From the NCBI GenBank assembly GCA_030532065.1, contig JAUNLW010000001.1, positions 62,001 to 126,000 on the forward strand: DNA of 64,000 nt, read 5' to 3'. Each line of letters opens with the position of its first letter. Positions within the stretch are counted from its first letter, which is position 1. The stretch is from Eubacteriales bacterium (GTDB taxonomy: Bacteria > Bacillota > Clostridia > Saccharofermentanales > DTU023). The notes beneath the pieces were generated by a model, which made no database searches, was not told the DNA's origin, and saw only the letters and a program-made list of their open reading frames with translations. Positions 36,301 through 43,765 of the stretch are shown here, piece after piece. Position numbers and translations under genes: made by a program.

Positions 36301-36513
36301 TCCGACTTTGAAGTTACCGACCGCATCAAGATTTACTACCAGGCCAGCCCCAAACTGCAGCCCATCATTGAGCGTTATGCGGATGAGTTAAAGCGTGAGG
36401 TCTTGGGCAAGGTGCTCCTGCCTTTAGACCAGGCCCCAGAAGGTCAGAACGTTGTAACCTGGGATATCAATGGTGAGGAGCTGAAGCTCGCCCTCGTAGT
36501 AGACAACGCTTAA
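33340..36513 (+). CDS. ileS: Isoleucyl-tRNA synthetase, eukaryotic-like (IleS2) type
   Basis: The start ATG 33340 follows AAAGGAGC; a longer in-frame start at 33292 lies inside the T-box terminator and is rejected. The 1057-residue class I enzyme has the HIGH motif as PHIGHV (55-58) and KMSKH at 601-605. The motif context [20 protein letters not shown], the length above 1000 and the absence of the C-terminal zinc finger of the usual bacterial enzyme place it with the IleS2 group. Some IleS2 enzymes resist the inhibitor mupirocin. The CPRCG and CPECG pairs in the editing and linker regions may bind zinc. The upstream T-box confirms the amino acid. Confidence 0.95.
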   Translation: [1057 protein letters not shown]

Positions 36514-36525
36514 GCATTTACTATC

Positions 36526-36571
36526 CGGCTTGGCTCTGAAAATACTTATTGGGGCCAAGCCGTGACTTTTT
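36526..36571 (+). terminator. Terminator after ileS
   Basis: CGGCTTGGC (36526-36534) pairs perfectly with GCCAAGCCG (36554-36562); two more pairs extend it inward. TGACTTTTT follows. It lies just upstream of the queT-like gene, which has only a weak ribosome site. Confidence 0.85.
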
Positions 36572-36588
36572 AGGTTAGGAAAATATTT

Positions 36589-37191
36589 ATGGCTAACAAA
36601 CCCGCCCGAACAGCCTGGGCTTTTACACCTTTTAAACTAGTCTTAGCCGCAGCCATTGCAGCCCTCTATGTCCTGCTTTGCCTGCCTTTTGCCAGCTTCT
36701 CTTTCGGTATCATCCAATTTCGCCTGGCTGAGGCTCTTACTGTGCTGCCGGCTTTCAGCTCCGCGGCGGTACCGGGCGTCTTCCTGGGCTGCCTTTTATC
36801 CAACCTGTTCAATCCCGATAATTTGGGCATCGTAGATATCCTGGGCGGCAGTCTGACCAGCTTGCTGGCTGCTTTCCTGACTTATGTGTTATCACGCAAC
36901 TATCGCAAGAATCTTTTGGAAGCTAGATCTCCCCGCACCGAAGCTCAAGCGGAACTTAGCGCCTGGAAAATGCGAACCTACCGTGTTCTGGCCCTGATGC
37001 CGCCGGTAGTGTTTAACGCGATTGTGGTAGGAACCTATTTGCCTTATCTGCTCCTGGAAAATCCGGGCGCGGGTGAGGTAATCGCTTCCATCGGATCAAT
37101 TTTTCTGTCTCAGACCCTGGCAATCTATGGTATTGGTCTGGCATTGATGCTAGCCTTGGAGAAAGCAAAGCTGCCCTTAGAGAAAATGTAG
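36589..37191 (+). CDS. QueT-family transporter (queuosine precursor, ECF S component)
   Basis: The 200-residue membrane protein has about five to six helices and the QueT hallmark IQFRLAEALTVLPAFSSAAVPG (given in part, about residues 43-64) with a GxxLSNLF segment after it. QueT proteins are substrate-binding S components of energy-coupling factor transporters and are linked to uptake of queuosine precursors such as preQ1. The ATPase and T subunits would be encoded elsewhere. No preQ1 riboswitch is visible in the 75 bases upstream. A methyltransferase gene follows after 12 bases. Confidence 0.85.
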   Translation: MANKPARTAWAFTPFKLVLAAAIAALYVLLCLPFASFSFGIIQFRLAEALTVLPAFSSAAVPGVFLGCLLSNLFNPDNLGIVDILGGSLTSLLAAFLTYVLSRNYRKNLLEARSPRTEAQAELSAWKMRTYRVLALMPPVVFNAIVVGTYLPYLLLENPGAGEVIASIGSIFLSQTLAIYGIGLALMLALEKAKLPLEKM

Positions 37192-37203
37192 GAGGCTGGC
37201 CTT

Positions 37204-37848
37204 ATGCCAAAGCAAGAACCCAGATCGCACTATTTCGAGCCTTCGCCGGATACGCCTCATCGCAAGCAAAATTTTTGCGAGGAAGTGGTCGGCAAGAAGT
37301 TCTATTTTCTCACAGATAGTGATACCTTCTCCCGCAAAAGCTTGGATTTTGGCTCACGCCTGCTTCTGGAAACCAGCTTGGAACAGCTTGATTTTGCCCA
37401 AGGCGAGCGGGTCTTGGACCTGGGTTGCGGTTGGGGACCGGTAGGCATCGTTTTGCAGGCCTTTCACCCCGAGCTTAAGCTTAGCTTCTCCGATGTTAAC
37501 GAGCGCGCTTTAGAGCTGGCGCGCGAGAATTACCGAGCCAACATCAAGCATAAGCAGGCAGATTTTGTGCAGTCTGATGGACTGGAAAAACTGACCGGAT
37601 CTTTTAACAAGATTTTTTTGAATCCACCGATCCGGGCCGGCAAACAGGTTATCTTTCGCTTGTTTAACGAGGCTTACGAGGCGCTGCTGCCCGGCGGTGA
37701 ACTTTTGATTGTCATTCGCAAAAAACAAGGAGCGGATTCAACTCGCAAAGAGCTGGAACGGCTGTTTGGCTCAAATCAGGTAGAAGATATCGCTCGCAAG
37801 GCCGGCTATCGTGTTCTTCGCTCAGGTAAGGCTGAGGAAACGGTCTAA
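37204..37848 (+). CDS. RsmC/YbxB-like class I methyltransferase
   Basis: This 214-residue SAM-dependent enzyme has the SAM motif VLDLGCGWGPVG (about residues 72-83), SFSDVNERAL for ribose binding, and the catalytic NPPI loop (about 140), typical of N2-guanine rRNA methyltransferases of the RsmC/MTS group. The Bacillus relative YbxB usually sits between rplL and rpoB. Here it lies far from rplL, in a different operon. The final A of its TAA stop is also the A of the next ATG. Target RNA is not proven. Confidence 0.88.
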   Translation: MPKQEPRSHYFEPSPDTPHRKQNFCEEVVGKKFYFLTDSDTFSRKSLDFGSRLLLETSLEQLDFAQGERVLDLGCGWGPVGIVLQAFHPELKLSFSDVNERALELARENYRANIKHKQADFVQSDGLEKLTGSFNKIFLNPPIRAGKQVIFRLFNEAYEALLPGGELLIVIRKKQGADSTRKELERLFGSNQVEDIARKAGYRVLRSGKAEETV

Positions 37849-38351
37849 TGTCTGAGCTAATGTACATCACAGCTCTGGGTGAAGACAGTCATCGTTTTTT
37901 GCCGGAAAGTAGCGACAAACCACTGGTCCTGGCCGGACTGGTCATAGACGGTTATCCGGGCCTTGAGGGCAACAGCGACGCGGATGTGATCCTGCACGCC
38001 CTTACTAATGCAATCAGCGGACTTACCACCAAGCCGATCTTGGGCGAGAGGGCTGATCGCCTCTGCCTGGCAGGAGATACCAACTCTCTGACCTATTTGC
38101 GTCTGGCGCTTGCTGACCTGGTCGCGGATCCGAGAGGCTTCCGTTTACTGCATTTGTCTGTAGTTCTGGAAGGAGCGCGACCGCGCTTTTCCAATTTATC
38201 TGACGATATCCGCGCTAATTTGGCGCAAATATTACAACTGGAGAAGCAACAAGTGGCTTTGACCGCGACCAGTGGGGAAGACCTTACCAGTTTTGGCCGT
38301 GGTGAAGGTTTGCGCTGCAGCTGCCTTTTAAGTACCAGCTGCCACTATTAA
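37848..38351 (+). CDS. Divergent IspF-like protein (MEcPP synthase family)
   Basis: The 167-residue protein aligns with IspF, which makes 2-C-methyl-D-erythritol 2,4-cyclodiphosphate in the MEP isoprenoid pathway. The metal ligands are kept: Asp and His in GEDSHRF (residues 7-13) and His in ILHAL. The usual GHSDADV is GNSDADV, so the histidine near the active site is Asn. The loop that normally reads GDIGxHFPDTD is replaced by a different segment, and the C-terminal KATTxExLGFTG is TATSGEDLTSFGRGEG. It may be a functional divergent subfamily or a protein with a changed substrate. The start overlaps the previous stop by one base, and no ispD is adjacent. Confidence 0.8.
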   Translation: MSELMYITALGEDSHRFLPESSDKPLVLAGLVIDGYPGLEGNSDADVILHALTNAISGLTTKPILGERADRLCLAGDTNSLTYLRLALADLVADPRGFRLLHLSVVLEGARPRFSNLSDDIRANLAQILQLEKQQVALTATSGEDLTSFGRGEGLRCSCLLSTSCHY

Positions 38352-38377
38352 TTAAAAATAAATAGGAGGACTATCTC

Positions 38378-39394
38378 ATGGAACAAGCTTCTGCCTATAC
38401 GGCTGATCAAAATCAGGAACATCAAAGAGCTTTACTTAGTGCCTCGGGCCTTACCAGCAAGGCAGAGATCTACCTGGCTGGAGGCTGTTTCTGGGGTGTA
38501 GAGGCCTACTTCAAGCAGATCTACGGTGTGCTGGAAACGGAGGTAGGCTACGCCAATGGTGAGACGCTTAAGACTTCCTATGAAGAACTAAAACTCACCG
38601 GTCACGCGGAAACGCTCAAGTTGGTCTATGACCCGCACAAACTACACCTGGCAGAGATTTTAGAGCGTTATTATCGCATTGTAGACCCTTTTTCACACAA
38701 TGTTCAGGGTAATGACTACGGCACGCAATACCGTACCGGAATCTTCTATACAGATGAGAGAAGCAAACTACTGGCGGAGTTCTCTCTAGCGAATTTCGCC
38801 CAGATCCAGGGGCGTGAGCCAGCTATCTTGCTTCAGCCTTTAGCCAACTTTATTCTGGCGGAAGGCTACCACCAGGACTATCTGGATAAGAATCCCGGTG
38901 GCTATTGCCATGTCAATCTGTCTAAAGCTCAAGATCCGCTTTTCCCCGGCAAACCTTTACCTGCTGATAAAGATGTGGCTAAAGAGTTGTCTGAGATTGC
39001 TTATAAGGTTATGCGCCAGCACGGCACGGAAGCTCCGTACTCCAGTCCTCTGGACCAGCAGTTCACGGAAGGAATCTATGTGGAGCAGCTTACTGGCAGA
39101 CCGCTCTTTAGTTCACGAGATAAGTATGACGCCGGTTGTGGTTGGCCCAGCTTTACCATGCCCATTACAACGGATGTGGCGCTTTACTATCGCGACCTCA
39201 GCTTTGGCTATGATCGCGTGGAAGTTAGGACGCCGTCCGACAACCATCTGGGCCACGTTTTCTCAGACGGACCTCGTGAGGCAGGCGCGCTGCGTTATTG
39301 CATAAACGGCGCAGCCCTGCGCTTCATCCCCTGGGAGGAGATGGAGATGGACTACGCCGCTCTCAAGCCCTTTGTATTTGAGCCCCGGTTGTAG
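38378..39394 (+). CDS. msrAB: Methionine sulfoxide reductase MsrA-MsrB fusion
   Basis: The 338-residue protein joins two repair enzymes. The MsrA part (about 30-190) has the catalytic Cys37 in GGCFWGVEAYF, and the MsrB part (about 200-335) has DAGCGWPSF and the catalytic Cys308 in LRYCINGAAL. MsrA reduces the S form and MsrB the R form of methionine sulfoxide. The MsrB part lacks the CxxC zinc pairs of the zinc-bound type. Both catalytic positions are Cys, not selenocysteine, although the genome encodes tRNA-Sec. AGGAGG precedes ATG 38378. Confidence 0.95.
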   Translation: MEQASAYTADQNQEHQRALLSASGLTSKAEIYLAGGCFWGVEAYFKQIYGVLETEVGYANGETLKTSYEELKLTGHAETLKLVYDPHKLHLAEILERYYRIVDPFSHNVQGNDYGTQYRTGIFYTDERSKLLAEFSLANFAQIQGREPAILLQPLANFILAEGYHQDYLDKNPGGYCHVNLSKAQDPLFPGKPLPADKDVAKELSEIAYKVMRQHGTEAPYSSPLDQQFTEGIYVEQLTGRPLFSSRDKYDAGCGWPSFTMPITTDVALYYRDLSFGYDRVEVRTPSDNHLGHVFSDGPREAGALRYCINGAALRFIPWEEMEMDYAALKPFVFEPRL

Positions 39395-39405
39395 CCAGGG
39401 CTCAA
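39378..39405 (+). terminator. Weak terminator over the msrAB stop
   Basis: TTGAGCCC (39378-39385) pairs with GGGCTCAA (39398-39405); the stop codon is in the loop. A T-rich tract comes only about 18 bases later, so this is a poor terminator or an mRNA-end hairpin. Confidence 0.4.
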
Positions 39406-39437
39406 TAGCAATAGGTAATTAGTTTTTCTTTTGTGAA

Positions 39438-41456
39438 TTACATCTTCTGAGTATCTTCGTATTGGAGACGATAGAGATCGTAATAGAGTCCACCTAAGCT
39501 GATCAGCTCATCATGTGTGCCCGTCTCGGCGATTTGGCCATGGTGCATAACGATGATCTTGTCAGCATTTTTTATGGTGGATAGACGGTGAGCCACGATA
39601 AAGGTGGTACGGTCTTCAATCAGGCGTGCGATAGCTTCCTGGATCAGTTCCTCGGTATCGGTATCGATGCTGGCAGTAGCCTCATCCAGAATGAGGATAT
39701 CTGGCTTATGGACCAAGGCTCTGGCAAAGCTGATCAACTGTCGCTCGCCGGCAGAATACGTGCTACCACTCTCGGTAACCGGATGATCCAAGCCGTCGGG
39801 ATAACGGTTAATGATCTTATCGGCGTTTACATGGCGCGCGGCTGCCATGATCTCGGTGTCAGTGATATCCGGTGAGAGCAACTTGATGTTGGTTCTTACG
39901 TCACCAGAGAAGAGGAAAACGTCTTGCAATACAGCGGAGATGTGCCGGCGCAGTTGATACTTATCGTATTCCTTGATGTTATGACCGTCGATCAAAATCT
40001 CACCGCTGTCTACGTCGTAGAGACGTGATAAAAGGCTGATAATAGTCGACTTACCGGCACCGGTGGCACCGACAAAGGCAATTACATCGCCGGGCCTAGC
40101 TTCAAAGGATACCCCCTTGAGCACTTCCTCGCCTTCAATGTAGGAGAAGTGTACGTCTTTAAACTCCACGTGACCCTTGAGCCCCTCCTCTGGCATAGCC
40201 AGGGGTTTTGGCGAGTTGATTACCTCTTCTGATTCCTCAAAGAGCAGGAAGATACGCTCAACAGAAGTCAAAGAGGCCTGGAGGATATTAAATTTCTCAG
40301 ACAGGTCCTGAATAGGGCGGAACATCTTGTCGATATAAAGGGTCATAGCAATGATGACACCCACTTCCAGATGTCCTTCCATAGTCATCCTGCCACCGAA
40401 ATACACAGCCAGAAAAAGAGCCACATAATAGAGGAAATTAATAGCCGGACGGAAGATTGCGTAGAGTTTGAGCTCACGGCGTGAAGCCTGGCGGTAGCTC
40501 TCGTTGATCTCGGCAAAGTCATCAGCAAATTTATCTTCCTGATTGAAGATCTGAATGGTCTTCATACCAGTAATGTTCTCATTTAAAGCGGTGTTAATTC
40601 TGGCCAGTCTTACCCTTACTACCCGATAAGCCTGGCGCACCAGTTTACGGAAATAGTAAGTGATGATAGCCAGAGGTGGAATTACCAGTAGGCAGATAGC
40701 AGCCAGCGTGGGATTCATCGACAACATCATGATGATACTGCCGATAACCAGACCAATGTCGTGCAAAAAGCTGACGATAACGTCGGTGTAAAGCTCGTTG
40801 ATGTTTTCCAGGTCATTGGTCATACGGGTAACCAGACGACCGGTAGGATTGCGCTCAAAGAAAGGCAGGTCCAGACGTTGCAGATGGCCAAAAAGGTCAC
40901 TACGGATAGCGAAGATTACTTTTTGACCGATAAAGTTGAGGTTGTACTGCTGTGCGTAAGAAGCCGCCAGACCGATAATTACCACTACCGCCAGGAAGAT
41001 AACCATCTTCAGCAGCTCCAAATAGCGGCCGCGCCACATGGCACTTGCTTCAGATTCAGTCAGACGAATCTCTTCACCTTCCCAGTTTAAAACGATATAA
41101 GAAGTGTCAGAGCTGGCCTTTTCGCCAGAGATTACGGACTCGTCGTTCCTGCGCTCAACAAAGTTTTGACTGGCTTTAGGATTGGACTTGCCTAGCTTGT
41201 AGGACTTGCCCGCTACCGAAAAATCACCTTTTGCTACCTGTTCTACGCTGACGCGGTTAGGGTTCAGATAGTCATCGAGCCCTTTTTTTATAACATAAGG
41301 TTGGATCAGGCTGGAAGCGGTGACCGCGATCAGCAACACAAAGCAAAATATCAGACGCTTGATCCAGGGCTTGGTATAGCCTGCCAGCTTGCGTAAATTG
41401 GAAAGATCAGCGTCTTTTTCGATTTTCTTTTCTTGTTTAAAATTAGGCTGACTCAC
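39438..41456 (-). CDS. ABC exporter half, canonical ATPase site (BmrD-like)
   Basis: This 672-residue protein has six membrane helices followed by an ATPase domain. The GTG start at 41456 follows GAGGAGG; an in-frame ATG at 41477 overlaps the previous gene and is rejected. Walker A is GATGAGKST and Walker B is ILILDEATAS with the catalytic Glu. The signature is degenerate (YSAGERQ rather than LSGGQ). A roughly 100-residue insertion in the first extracellular loop (about residues 40-140) lengthens it. The partner gene starts the unit and ends two bases upstream. Size and pairing match the Bacillus multidrug exporter BmrC/BmrD. Confidence 0.93.
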   Translation of the reverse strand: MSQPNFKQEKKIEKDADLSNLRKLAGYTKPWIKRLIFCFVLLIAVTASSLIQPYVIKKGLDDYLNPNRVSVEQVAKGDFSVAGKSYKLGKSNPKASQNFVERRNDESVISGEKASSDTSYIVLNWEGEEIRLTESEASAMWRGRYLELLKMVIFLAVVVIIGLAASYAQQYNLNFIGQKVIFAIRSDLFGHLQRLDLPFFERNPTGRLVTRMTNDLENINELYTDVIVSFLHDIGLVIGSIIMMLSMNPTLAAICLLVIPPLAIITYYFRKLVRQAYRVVRVRLARINTALNENITGMKTIQIFNQEDKFADDFAEINESYRQASRRELKLYAIFRPAINFLYYVALFLAVYFGGRMTMEGHLEVGVIIAMTLYIDKMFRPIQDLSEKFNILQASLTSVERIFLLFEESEEVINSPKPLAMPEEGLKGHVEFKDVHFSYIEGEEVLKGVSFEARPGDVIAFVGATGAGKSTIISLLSRLYDVDSGEILIDGHNIKEYDKYQLRRHISAVLQDVFLFSGDVRTNIKLLSPDITDTEIMAAARHVNADKIINRYPDGLDHPVTESGSTYSAGERQLISFARALVHKPDILILDEATASIDTDTEELIQEAIARLIEDRTTFIVAHRLSTIKNADKIIVMHHGQIAETGTHDELISLGGLYYDLYRLQYEDTQKM

Positions 41457-41458
41457 GC

Positions 41459-43234
41459 TTAGGCCTCCTCTCCACAAATTTGTTGTCCATCAGAACACTG
41501 GTGATGCTTGATTTTTTCTTCCAGCTGCTGCTTGTGATATAGATGGGCGTATATGCCATCCTGAGCCAGTAGCTGCTGGTGATTGCCTTCTTCCGCGATA
41601 GATCCGTCTTCCAGCACGATAATCTGGTCGGCATCGTAAATAGAAGAAACACGGTGGCTGATGATAATGGTGGTATGGCCTTTTTCGTTGGAGCGCATGT
41701 ATTTGAGAATCTCGCTCTCGGTCTTGGTATCAACAGCGGACAGACTGTCGTCAAAGATCATGATAGGAGAATCTTTGTACAGCAGGCGGGCAATGGCGGT
41801 TCTTTGTTTTTGACCACCGGAGAGGTTAACGCCTCTTTCACCCAGTAAAGTGTCATAACCATCAGGGAAGCCCATGATCTCCTGGTGCAGCTGAGCGGCT
41901 TTGGCCGTTGCCAGCACCTTAGCGTCGTCCGGCTCGCTGTCAACAAAAGCGACATTATCTTTGATCTTGGTTGAGAAGAGGAAAATATCCTGCGGCACGG
42001 AGCCCACCAGGTCACGCGTATCCTGGATAGAGATATCGTTGATATCTACGCCACCGATAGTAATGCTGCCCCGTGGGATATTGTATAGACGGGAGAACAG
42101 GGAGATCAGACTGGTCTTACCAGAGCCGGTGTGGCCGATGATACCCAAAGTAGAGCCGGCCGGAATATCCAGGTTGATGCTGTGCAAGGCTGGAGATTCC
42201 TCGTTGGGATAACTAAAGGTTAGATCGCGGATGGCAATATCCATACTGGGAATAGCGTGGGATTCGCTCGTATCGCGCAAGTCGGACGGTGTGTCCAGAA
42301 TAACGTTCAGACGATCGATACTGGCGGCGCCTCTTTGGATTAGGTTATTTAGCATACCGAAGGCACGCATGGGCCAGAGCAAGGTCTCCAGATATTGCAG
42401 GAAAGCTACCAAGTCACCTAAAGTGATCAGCTTCTGCACTACGAACCAGCCACCCAGGGCCATGCCCAGAATCATGGACAGAGAGCCAACTACGTTGACC
42501 AGTGTGTGCATGGCAAGATGGGTCTTCACCAAGTTTAAATGGCGATTGAGATTTTCCTCGTTATGGTGGTTAAAATCCTCAAGGTTTTCTTCCTCTTGGG
42601 CGAATGATTTTATTACTTCAATACCGGAAAAAGATTCTTGTACTTTATCGGAGAGAAGGGAGAAACCTTCTTGTACAGCACGGAACTTTTGGTGGACCTG
42701 TTTGCCCATAACCGCGGCAATGAGCGCGATGAAGGGCAGAGGAATCAAGGCCAGAAAAGTCATCTTCCAGGAAATAGTGGTACCCATGACAATGATCGTG
42801 GAAACCGTAAGGAAGATAGCATCGACACTCATAATGATACCGCCACTGAACGTTCGTCGAATGGTGCCTATATCATTGGTGGCGTGGGCCATGAGGTCGC
42901 CGGTCTTGTGCTCCTGATAAAAGCTCTGTGGCATTTTTAAAAGATGACGGAAAAATTTATCCCGCATCCAGGAATCCAGGTCTGCCGCCGCGTAAACAAT
43001 ACAAGCCCGCCAGATATAGCGGCAGATACCAATGGATAAACCAACTAAAAGTATCAACAAGGCCGCTTTGGTTAAATTTAGTTCTGTAAAATCTTCTGCG
43101 ATAAGCGAGTTGGTGACATATTTTAGGATCTGTGGTGAGATCAACTGTAGTACGTCTACCAAAAGCAGGAAGATCATGCCTGTTATGTAGCGAGGCACAC
43201 GCTGGTGTAAGAATTCTTTGAGGTGTCTCAGCAT
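41459..43234 (-). CDS. ABC exporter half, degenerate ATPase site (BmrC-like)
   Basis: This 591-residue half-transporter has six membrane helices and an ATPase domain with Walker A GHTGSGKTS and a perfect signature LSGGQKQR. Walker B reads IMIFDDSLSA, so the catalytic Glu is Asp. This is the hallmark of one half of an asymmetric heterodimer; the partner supplies the working catalytic Glu but a weak signature. Together they make one active ATP site. Substrate is unknown, with drugs or lipids likely for this class. It is first in the operon, after the 43276-43305 promoter. Confidence 0.93.
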   Translation of the reverse strand: MLRHLKEFLHQRVPRYITGMIFLLLVDVLQLISPQILKYVTNSLIAEDFTELNLTKAALLILLVGLSIGICRYIWRACIVYAAADLDSWMRDKFFRHLLKMPQSFYQEHKTGDLMAHATNDIGTIRRTFSGGIIMSVDAIFLTVSTIIVMGTTISWKMTFLALIPLPFIALIAAVMGKQVHQKFRAVQEGFSLLSDKVQESFSGIEVIKSFAQEEENLEDFNHHNEENLNRHLNLVKTHLAMHTLVNVVGSLSMILGMALGGWFVVQKLITLGDLVAFLQYLETLLWPMRAFGMLNNLIQRGAASIDRLNVILDTPSDLRDTSESHAIPSMDIAIRDLTFSYPNEESPALHSINLDIPAGSTLGIIGHTGSGKTSLISLFSRLYNIPRGSITIGGVDINDISIQDTRDLVGSVPQDIFLFSTKIKDNVAFVDSEPDDAKVLATAKAAQLHQEIMGFPDGYDTLLGERGVNLSGGQKQRTAIARLLYKDSPIMIFDDSLSAVDTKTESEILKYMRSNEKGHTTIIISHRVSSIYDADQIIVLEDGSIAEEGNHQQLLAQDGIYAHLYHKQQLEEKIKHHQCSDGQQICGEEA

Positions 43235-43275
43235 TTGTCTTCTCCCAAGCGATGCTACTAAAGTTAAGTCTTTTG

Positions 43276-43305
43276 ATTATCAGAGATTACACTAGTTAAT
43301 GTCAA
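43276..43305 (-). promoter_or_regulatory. Promoter for the ABC exporter operon
   Basis: On the minus strand TTGACA (43305-43300) and GATAAT (43281-43276) are separated by 18 bases, with the exporter start codon 42 bases downstream. The -35 box is perfect. Confidence 0.7.
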
Positions 43306-43406
43306 GTTCCCTATGTGCATACGTCGCGTAAGCATGAACCACGCTACCAAGACTGATGAAGGCCTTAAGTAAGCTTTTCTGGACTGGCTGGTGCTTGTAA
43401 TCTCAG

Positions 43407-43441
43407 AGACTGCTTTCTCTTACAGAGGGCAGTCTGTTTTT
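43407..43441 (+). terminator. Plus-strand terminator with no gene upstream
   Basis: AGACTGC (43407-43413) pairs with GCAGTCT (43429-43435), then GTTTTT. On the minus strand no T-run follows it. No plus-strand gene lies between the exporter operon and this point, so what it ends is unclear. Confidence 0.65.
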
Positions 43442-43463
43442 GAGAGTGAAAAAGCTTTATCAA

Positions 43464-43497
43464 TAAAAAAGTCCTGTAAGGCAGAACTTCCAGGACT
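43464..43497 (-). terminator. Terminator after tRNA-Sec
   Basis: Read on the minus strand, AGTCCTG (43497-43491) pairs with CAGGACT (43476-43470) and a T-run (43470-43464) follows. It begins three bases after the tRNA CCA end. Confidence 0.88.
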
Positions 43498-43499
43498 AA

Positions 43500-43597
43500 T
43501 GGCGGGAACACGTGGGAATCGAACCCACCGGAGAAGCTTCTAACCCCTCTCAGACGGTTTTGAAGACCGCGGGGTACACCAGCACCCATCTGCTCCC
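43500..43597 (-). tRNA. selC: Selenocysteine tRNA (anticodon TCA)
   Basis: The 98-base gene carries the Sec anticodon loop CTTCAAA (anticodon TCA), a long variable arm of about 23 bases, a GTGGG/CCCAC T-stem with loop TTCGATT, a G discriminator and an encoded CCA (43502-43500). These features are specific to tRNA-Sec, which reads UGA as selenocysteine when SelB and a SECIS element are present. The acceptor stem pairs well for seven positions with one G-U; the eighth would be G opposite G. A promoter lies upstream and a terminator directly downstream, so it is transcribed alone. No selenoprotein gene is in the window. Confidence 0.96.
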
Positions 43598-43631
43598 ATG
43601 TTTTGCTAAAGCTACTTGTGTGAACTCCCAA

Positions 43632-43660
43632 ACGATAGCAAATTTTAGCGCCTCCTGCAA
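43632..43660 (-). promoter_or_regulatory. Promoter for tRNA-Sec
   Basis: On the minus strand TTGCAG (43660-43655) and TATCGT (43637-43632) are separated by 17 bases. The start would be near 43625, about 28 bases before the tRNA. Confidence 0.5.
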
Positions 43661-43682
43661 GCGGGCGTAACCTGCGATAGCC

Positions 43683-43709
43683 TTTGCATATTGACGTCCA
43701 TATTATAAT
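43683..43709 (+). promoter_or_regulatory. Possible promoter for hslO
   Basis: A perfect TATAAT lies at 43704-43709, 57 bases before the start codon. The best -35 candidate, TTTGCA (43683-43688), gives a short 15-base gap; TTGACG at 43691 is too close. Confidence 0.45.
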
Positions 43710-43765
43710 GGGCAAAGTGATTAAAAACTTCGCTAAAGAAAATTTATAGAGAAGGTGGAAATATT

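Noticed and set aside
36514-36588. A preQ1 riboswitch ahead of the QueT-like gene
   Set aside because: The short gap holds only a simple terminator hairpin; the preQ1 class I core sequence is absent.
42231-42917. A 228-codon plus-strand frame inside the ABC exporter gene
   Set aside because: It is the complement of a well-supported ABC transporter and has a composition typical of an antisense shadow.
43365-43715. A 116-codon minus-strand frame across the tRNA-Sec region
   Set aside because: It overlaps the tRNA, its promoter and its terminator, and has no protein-like pattern.
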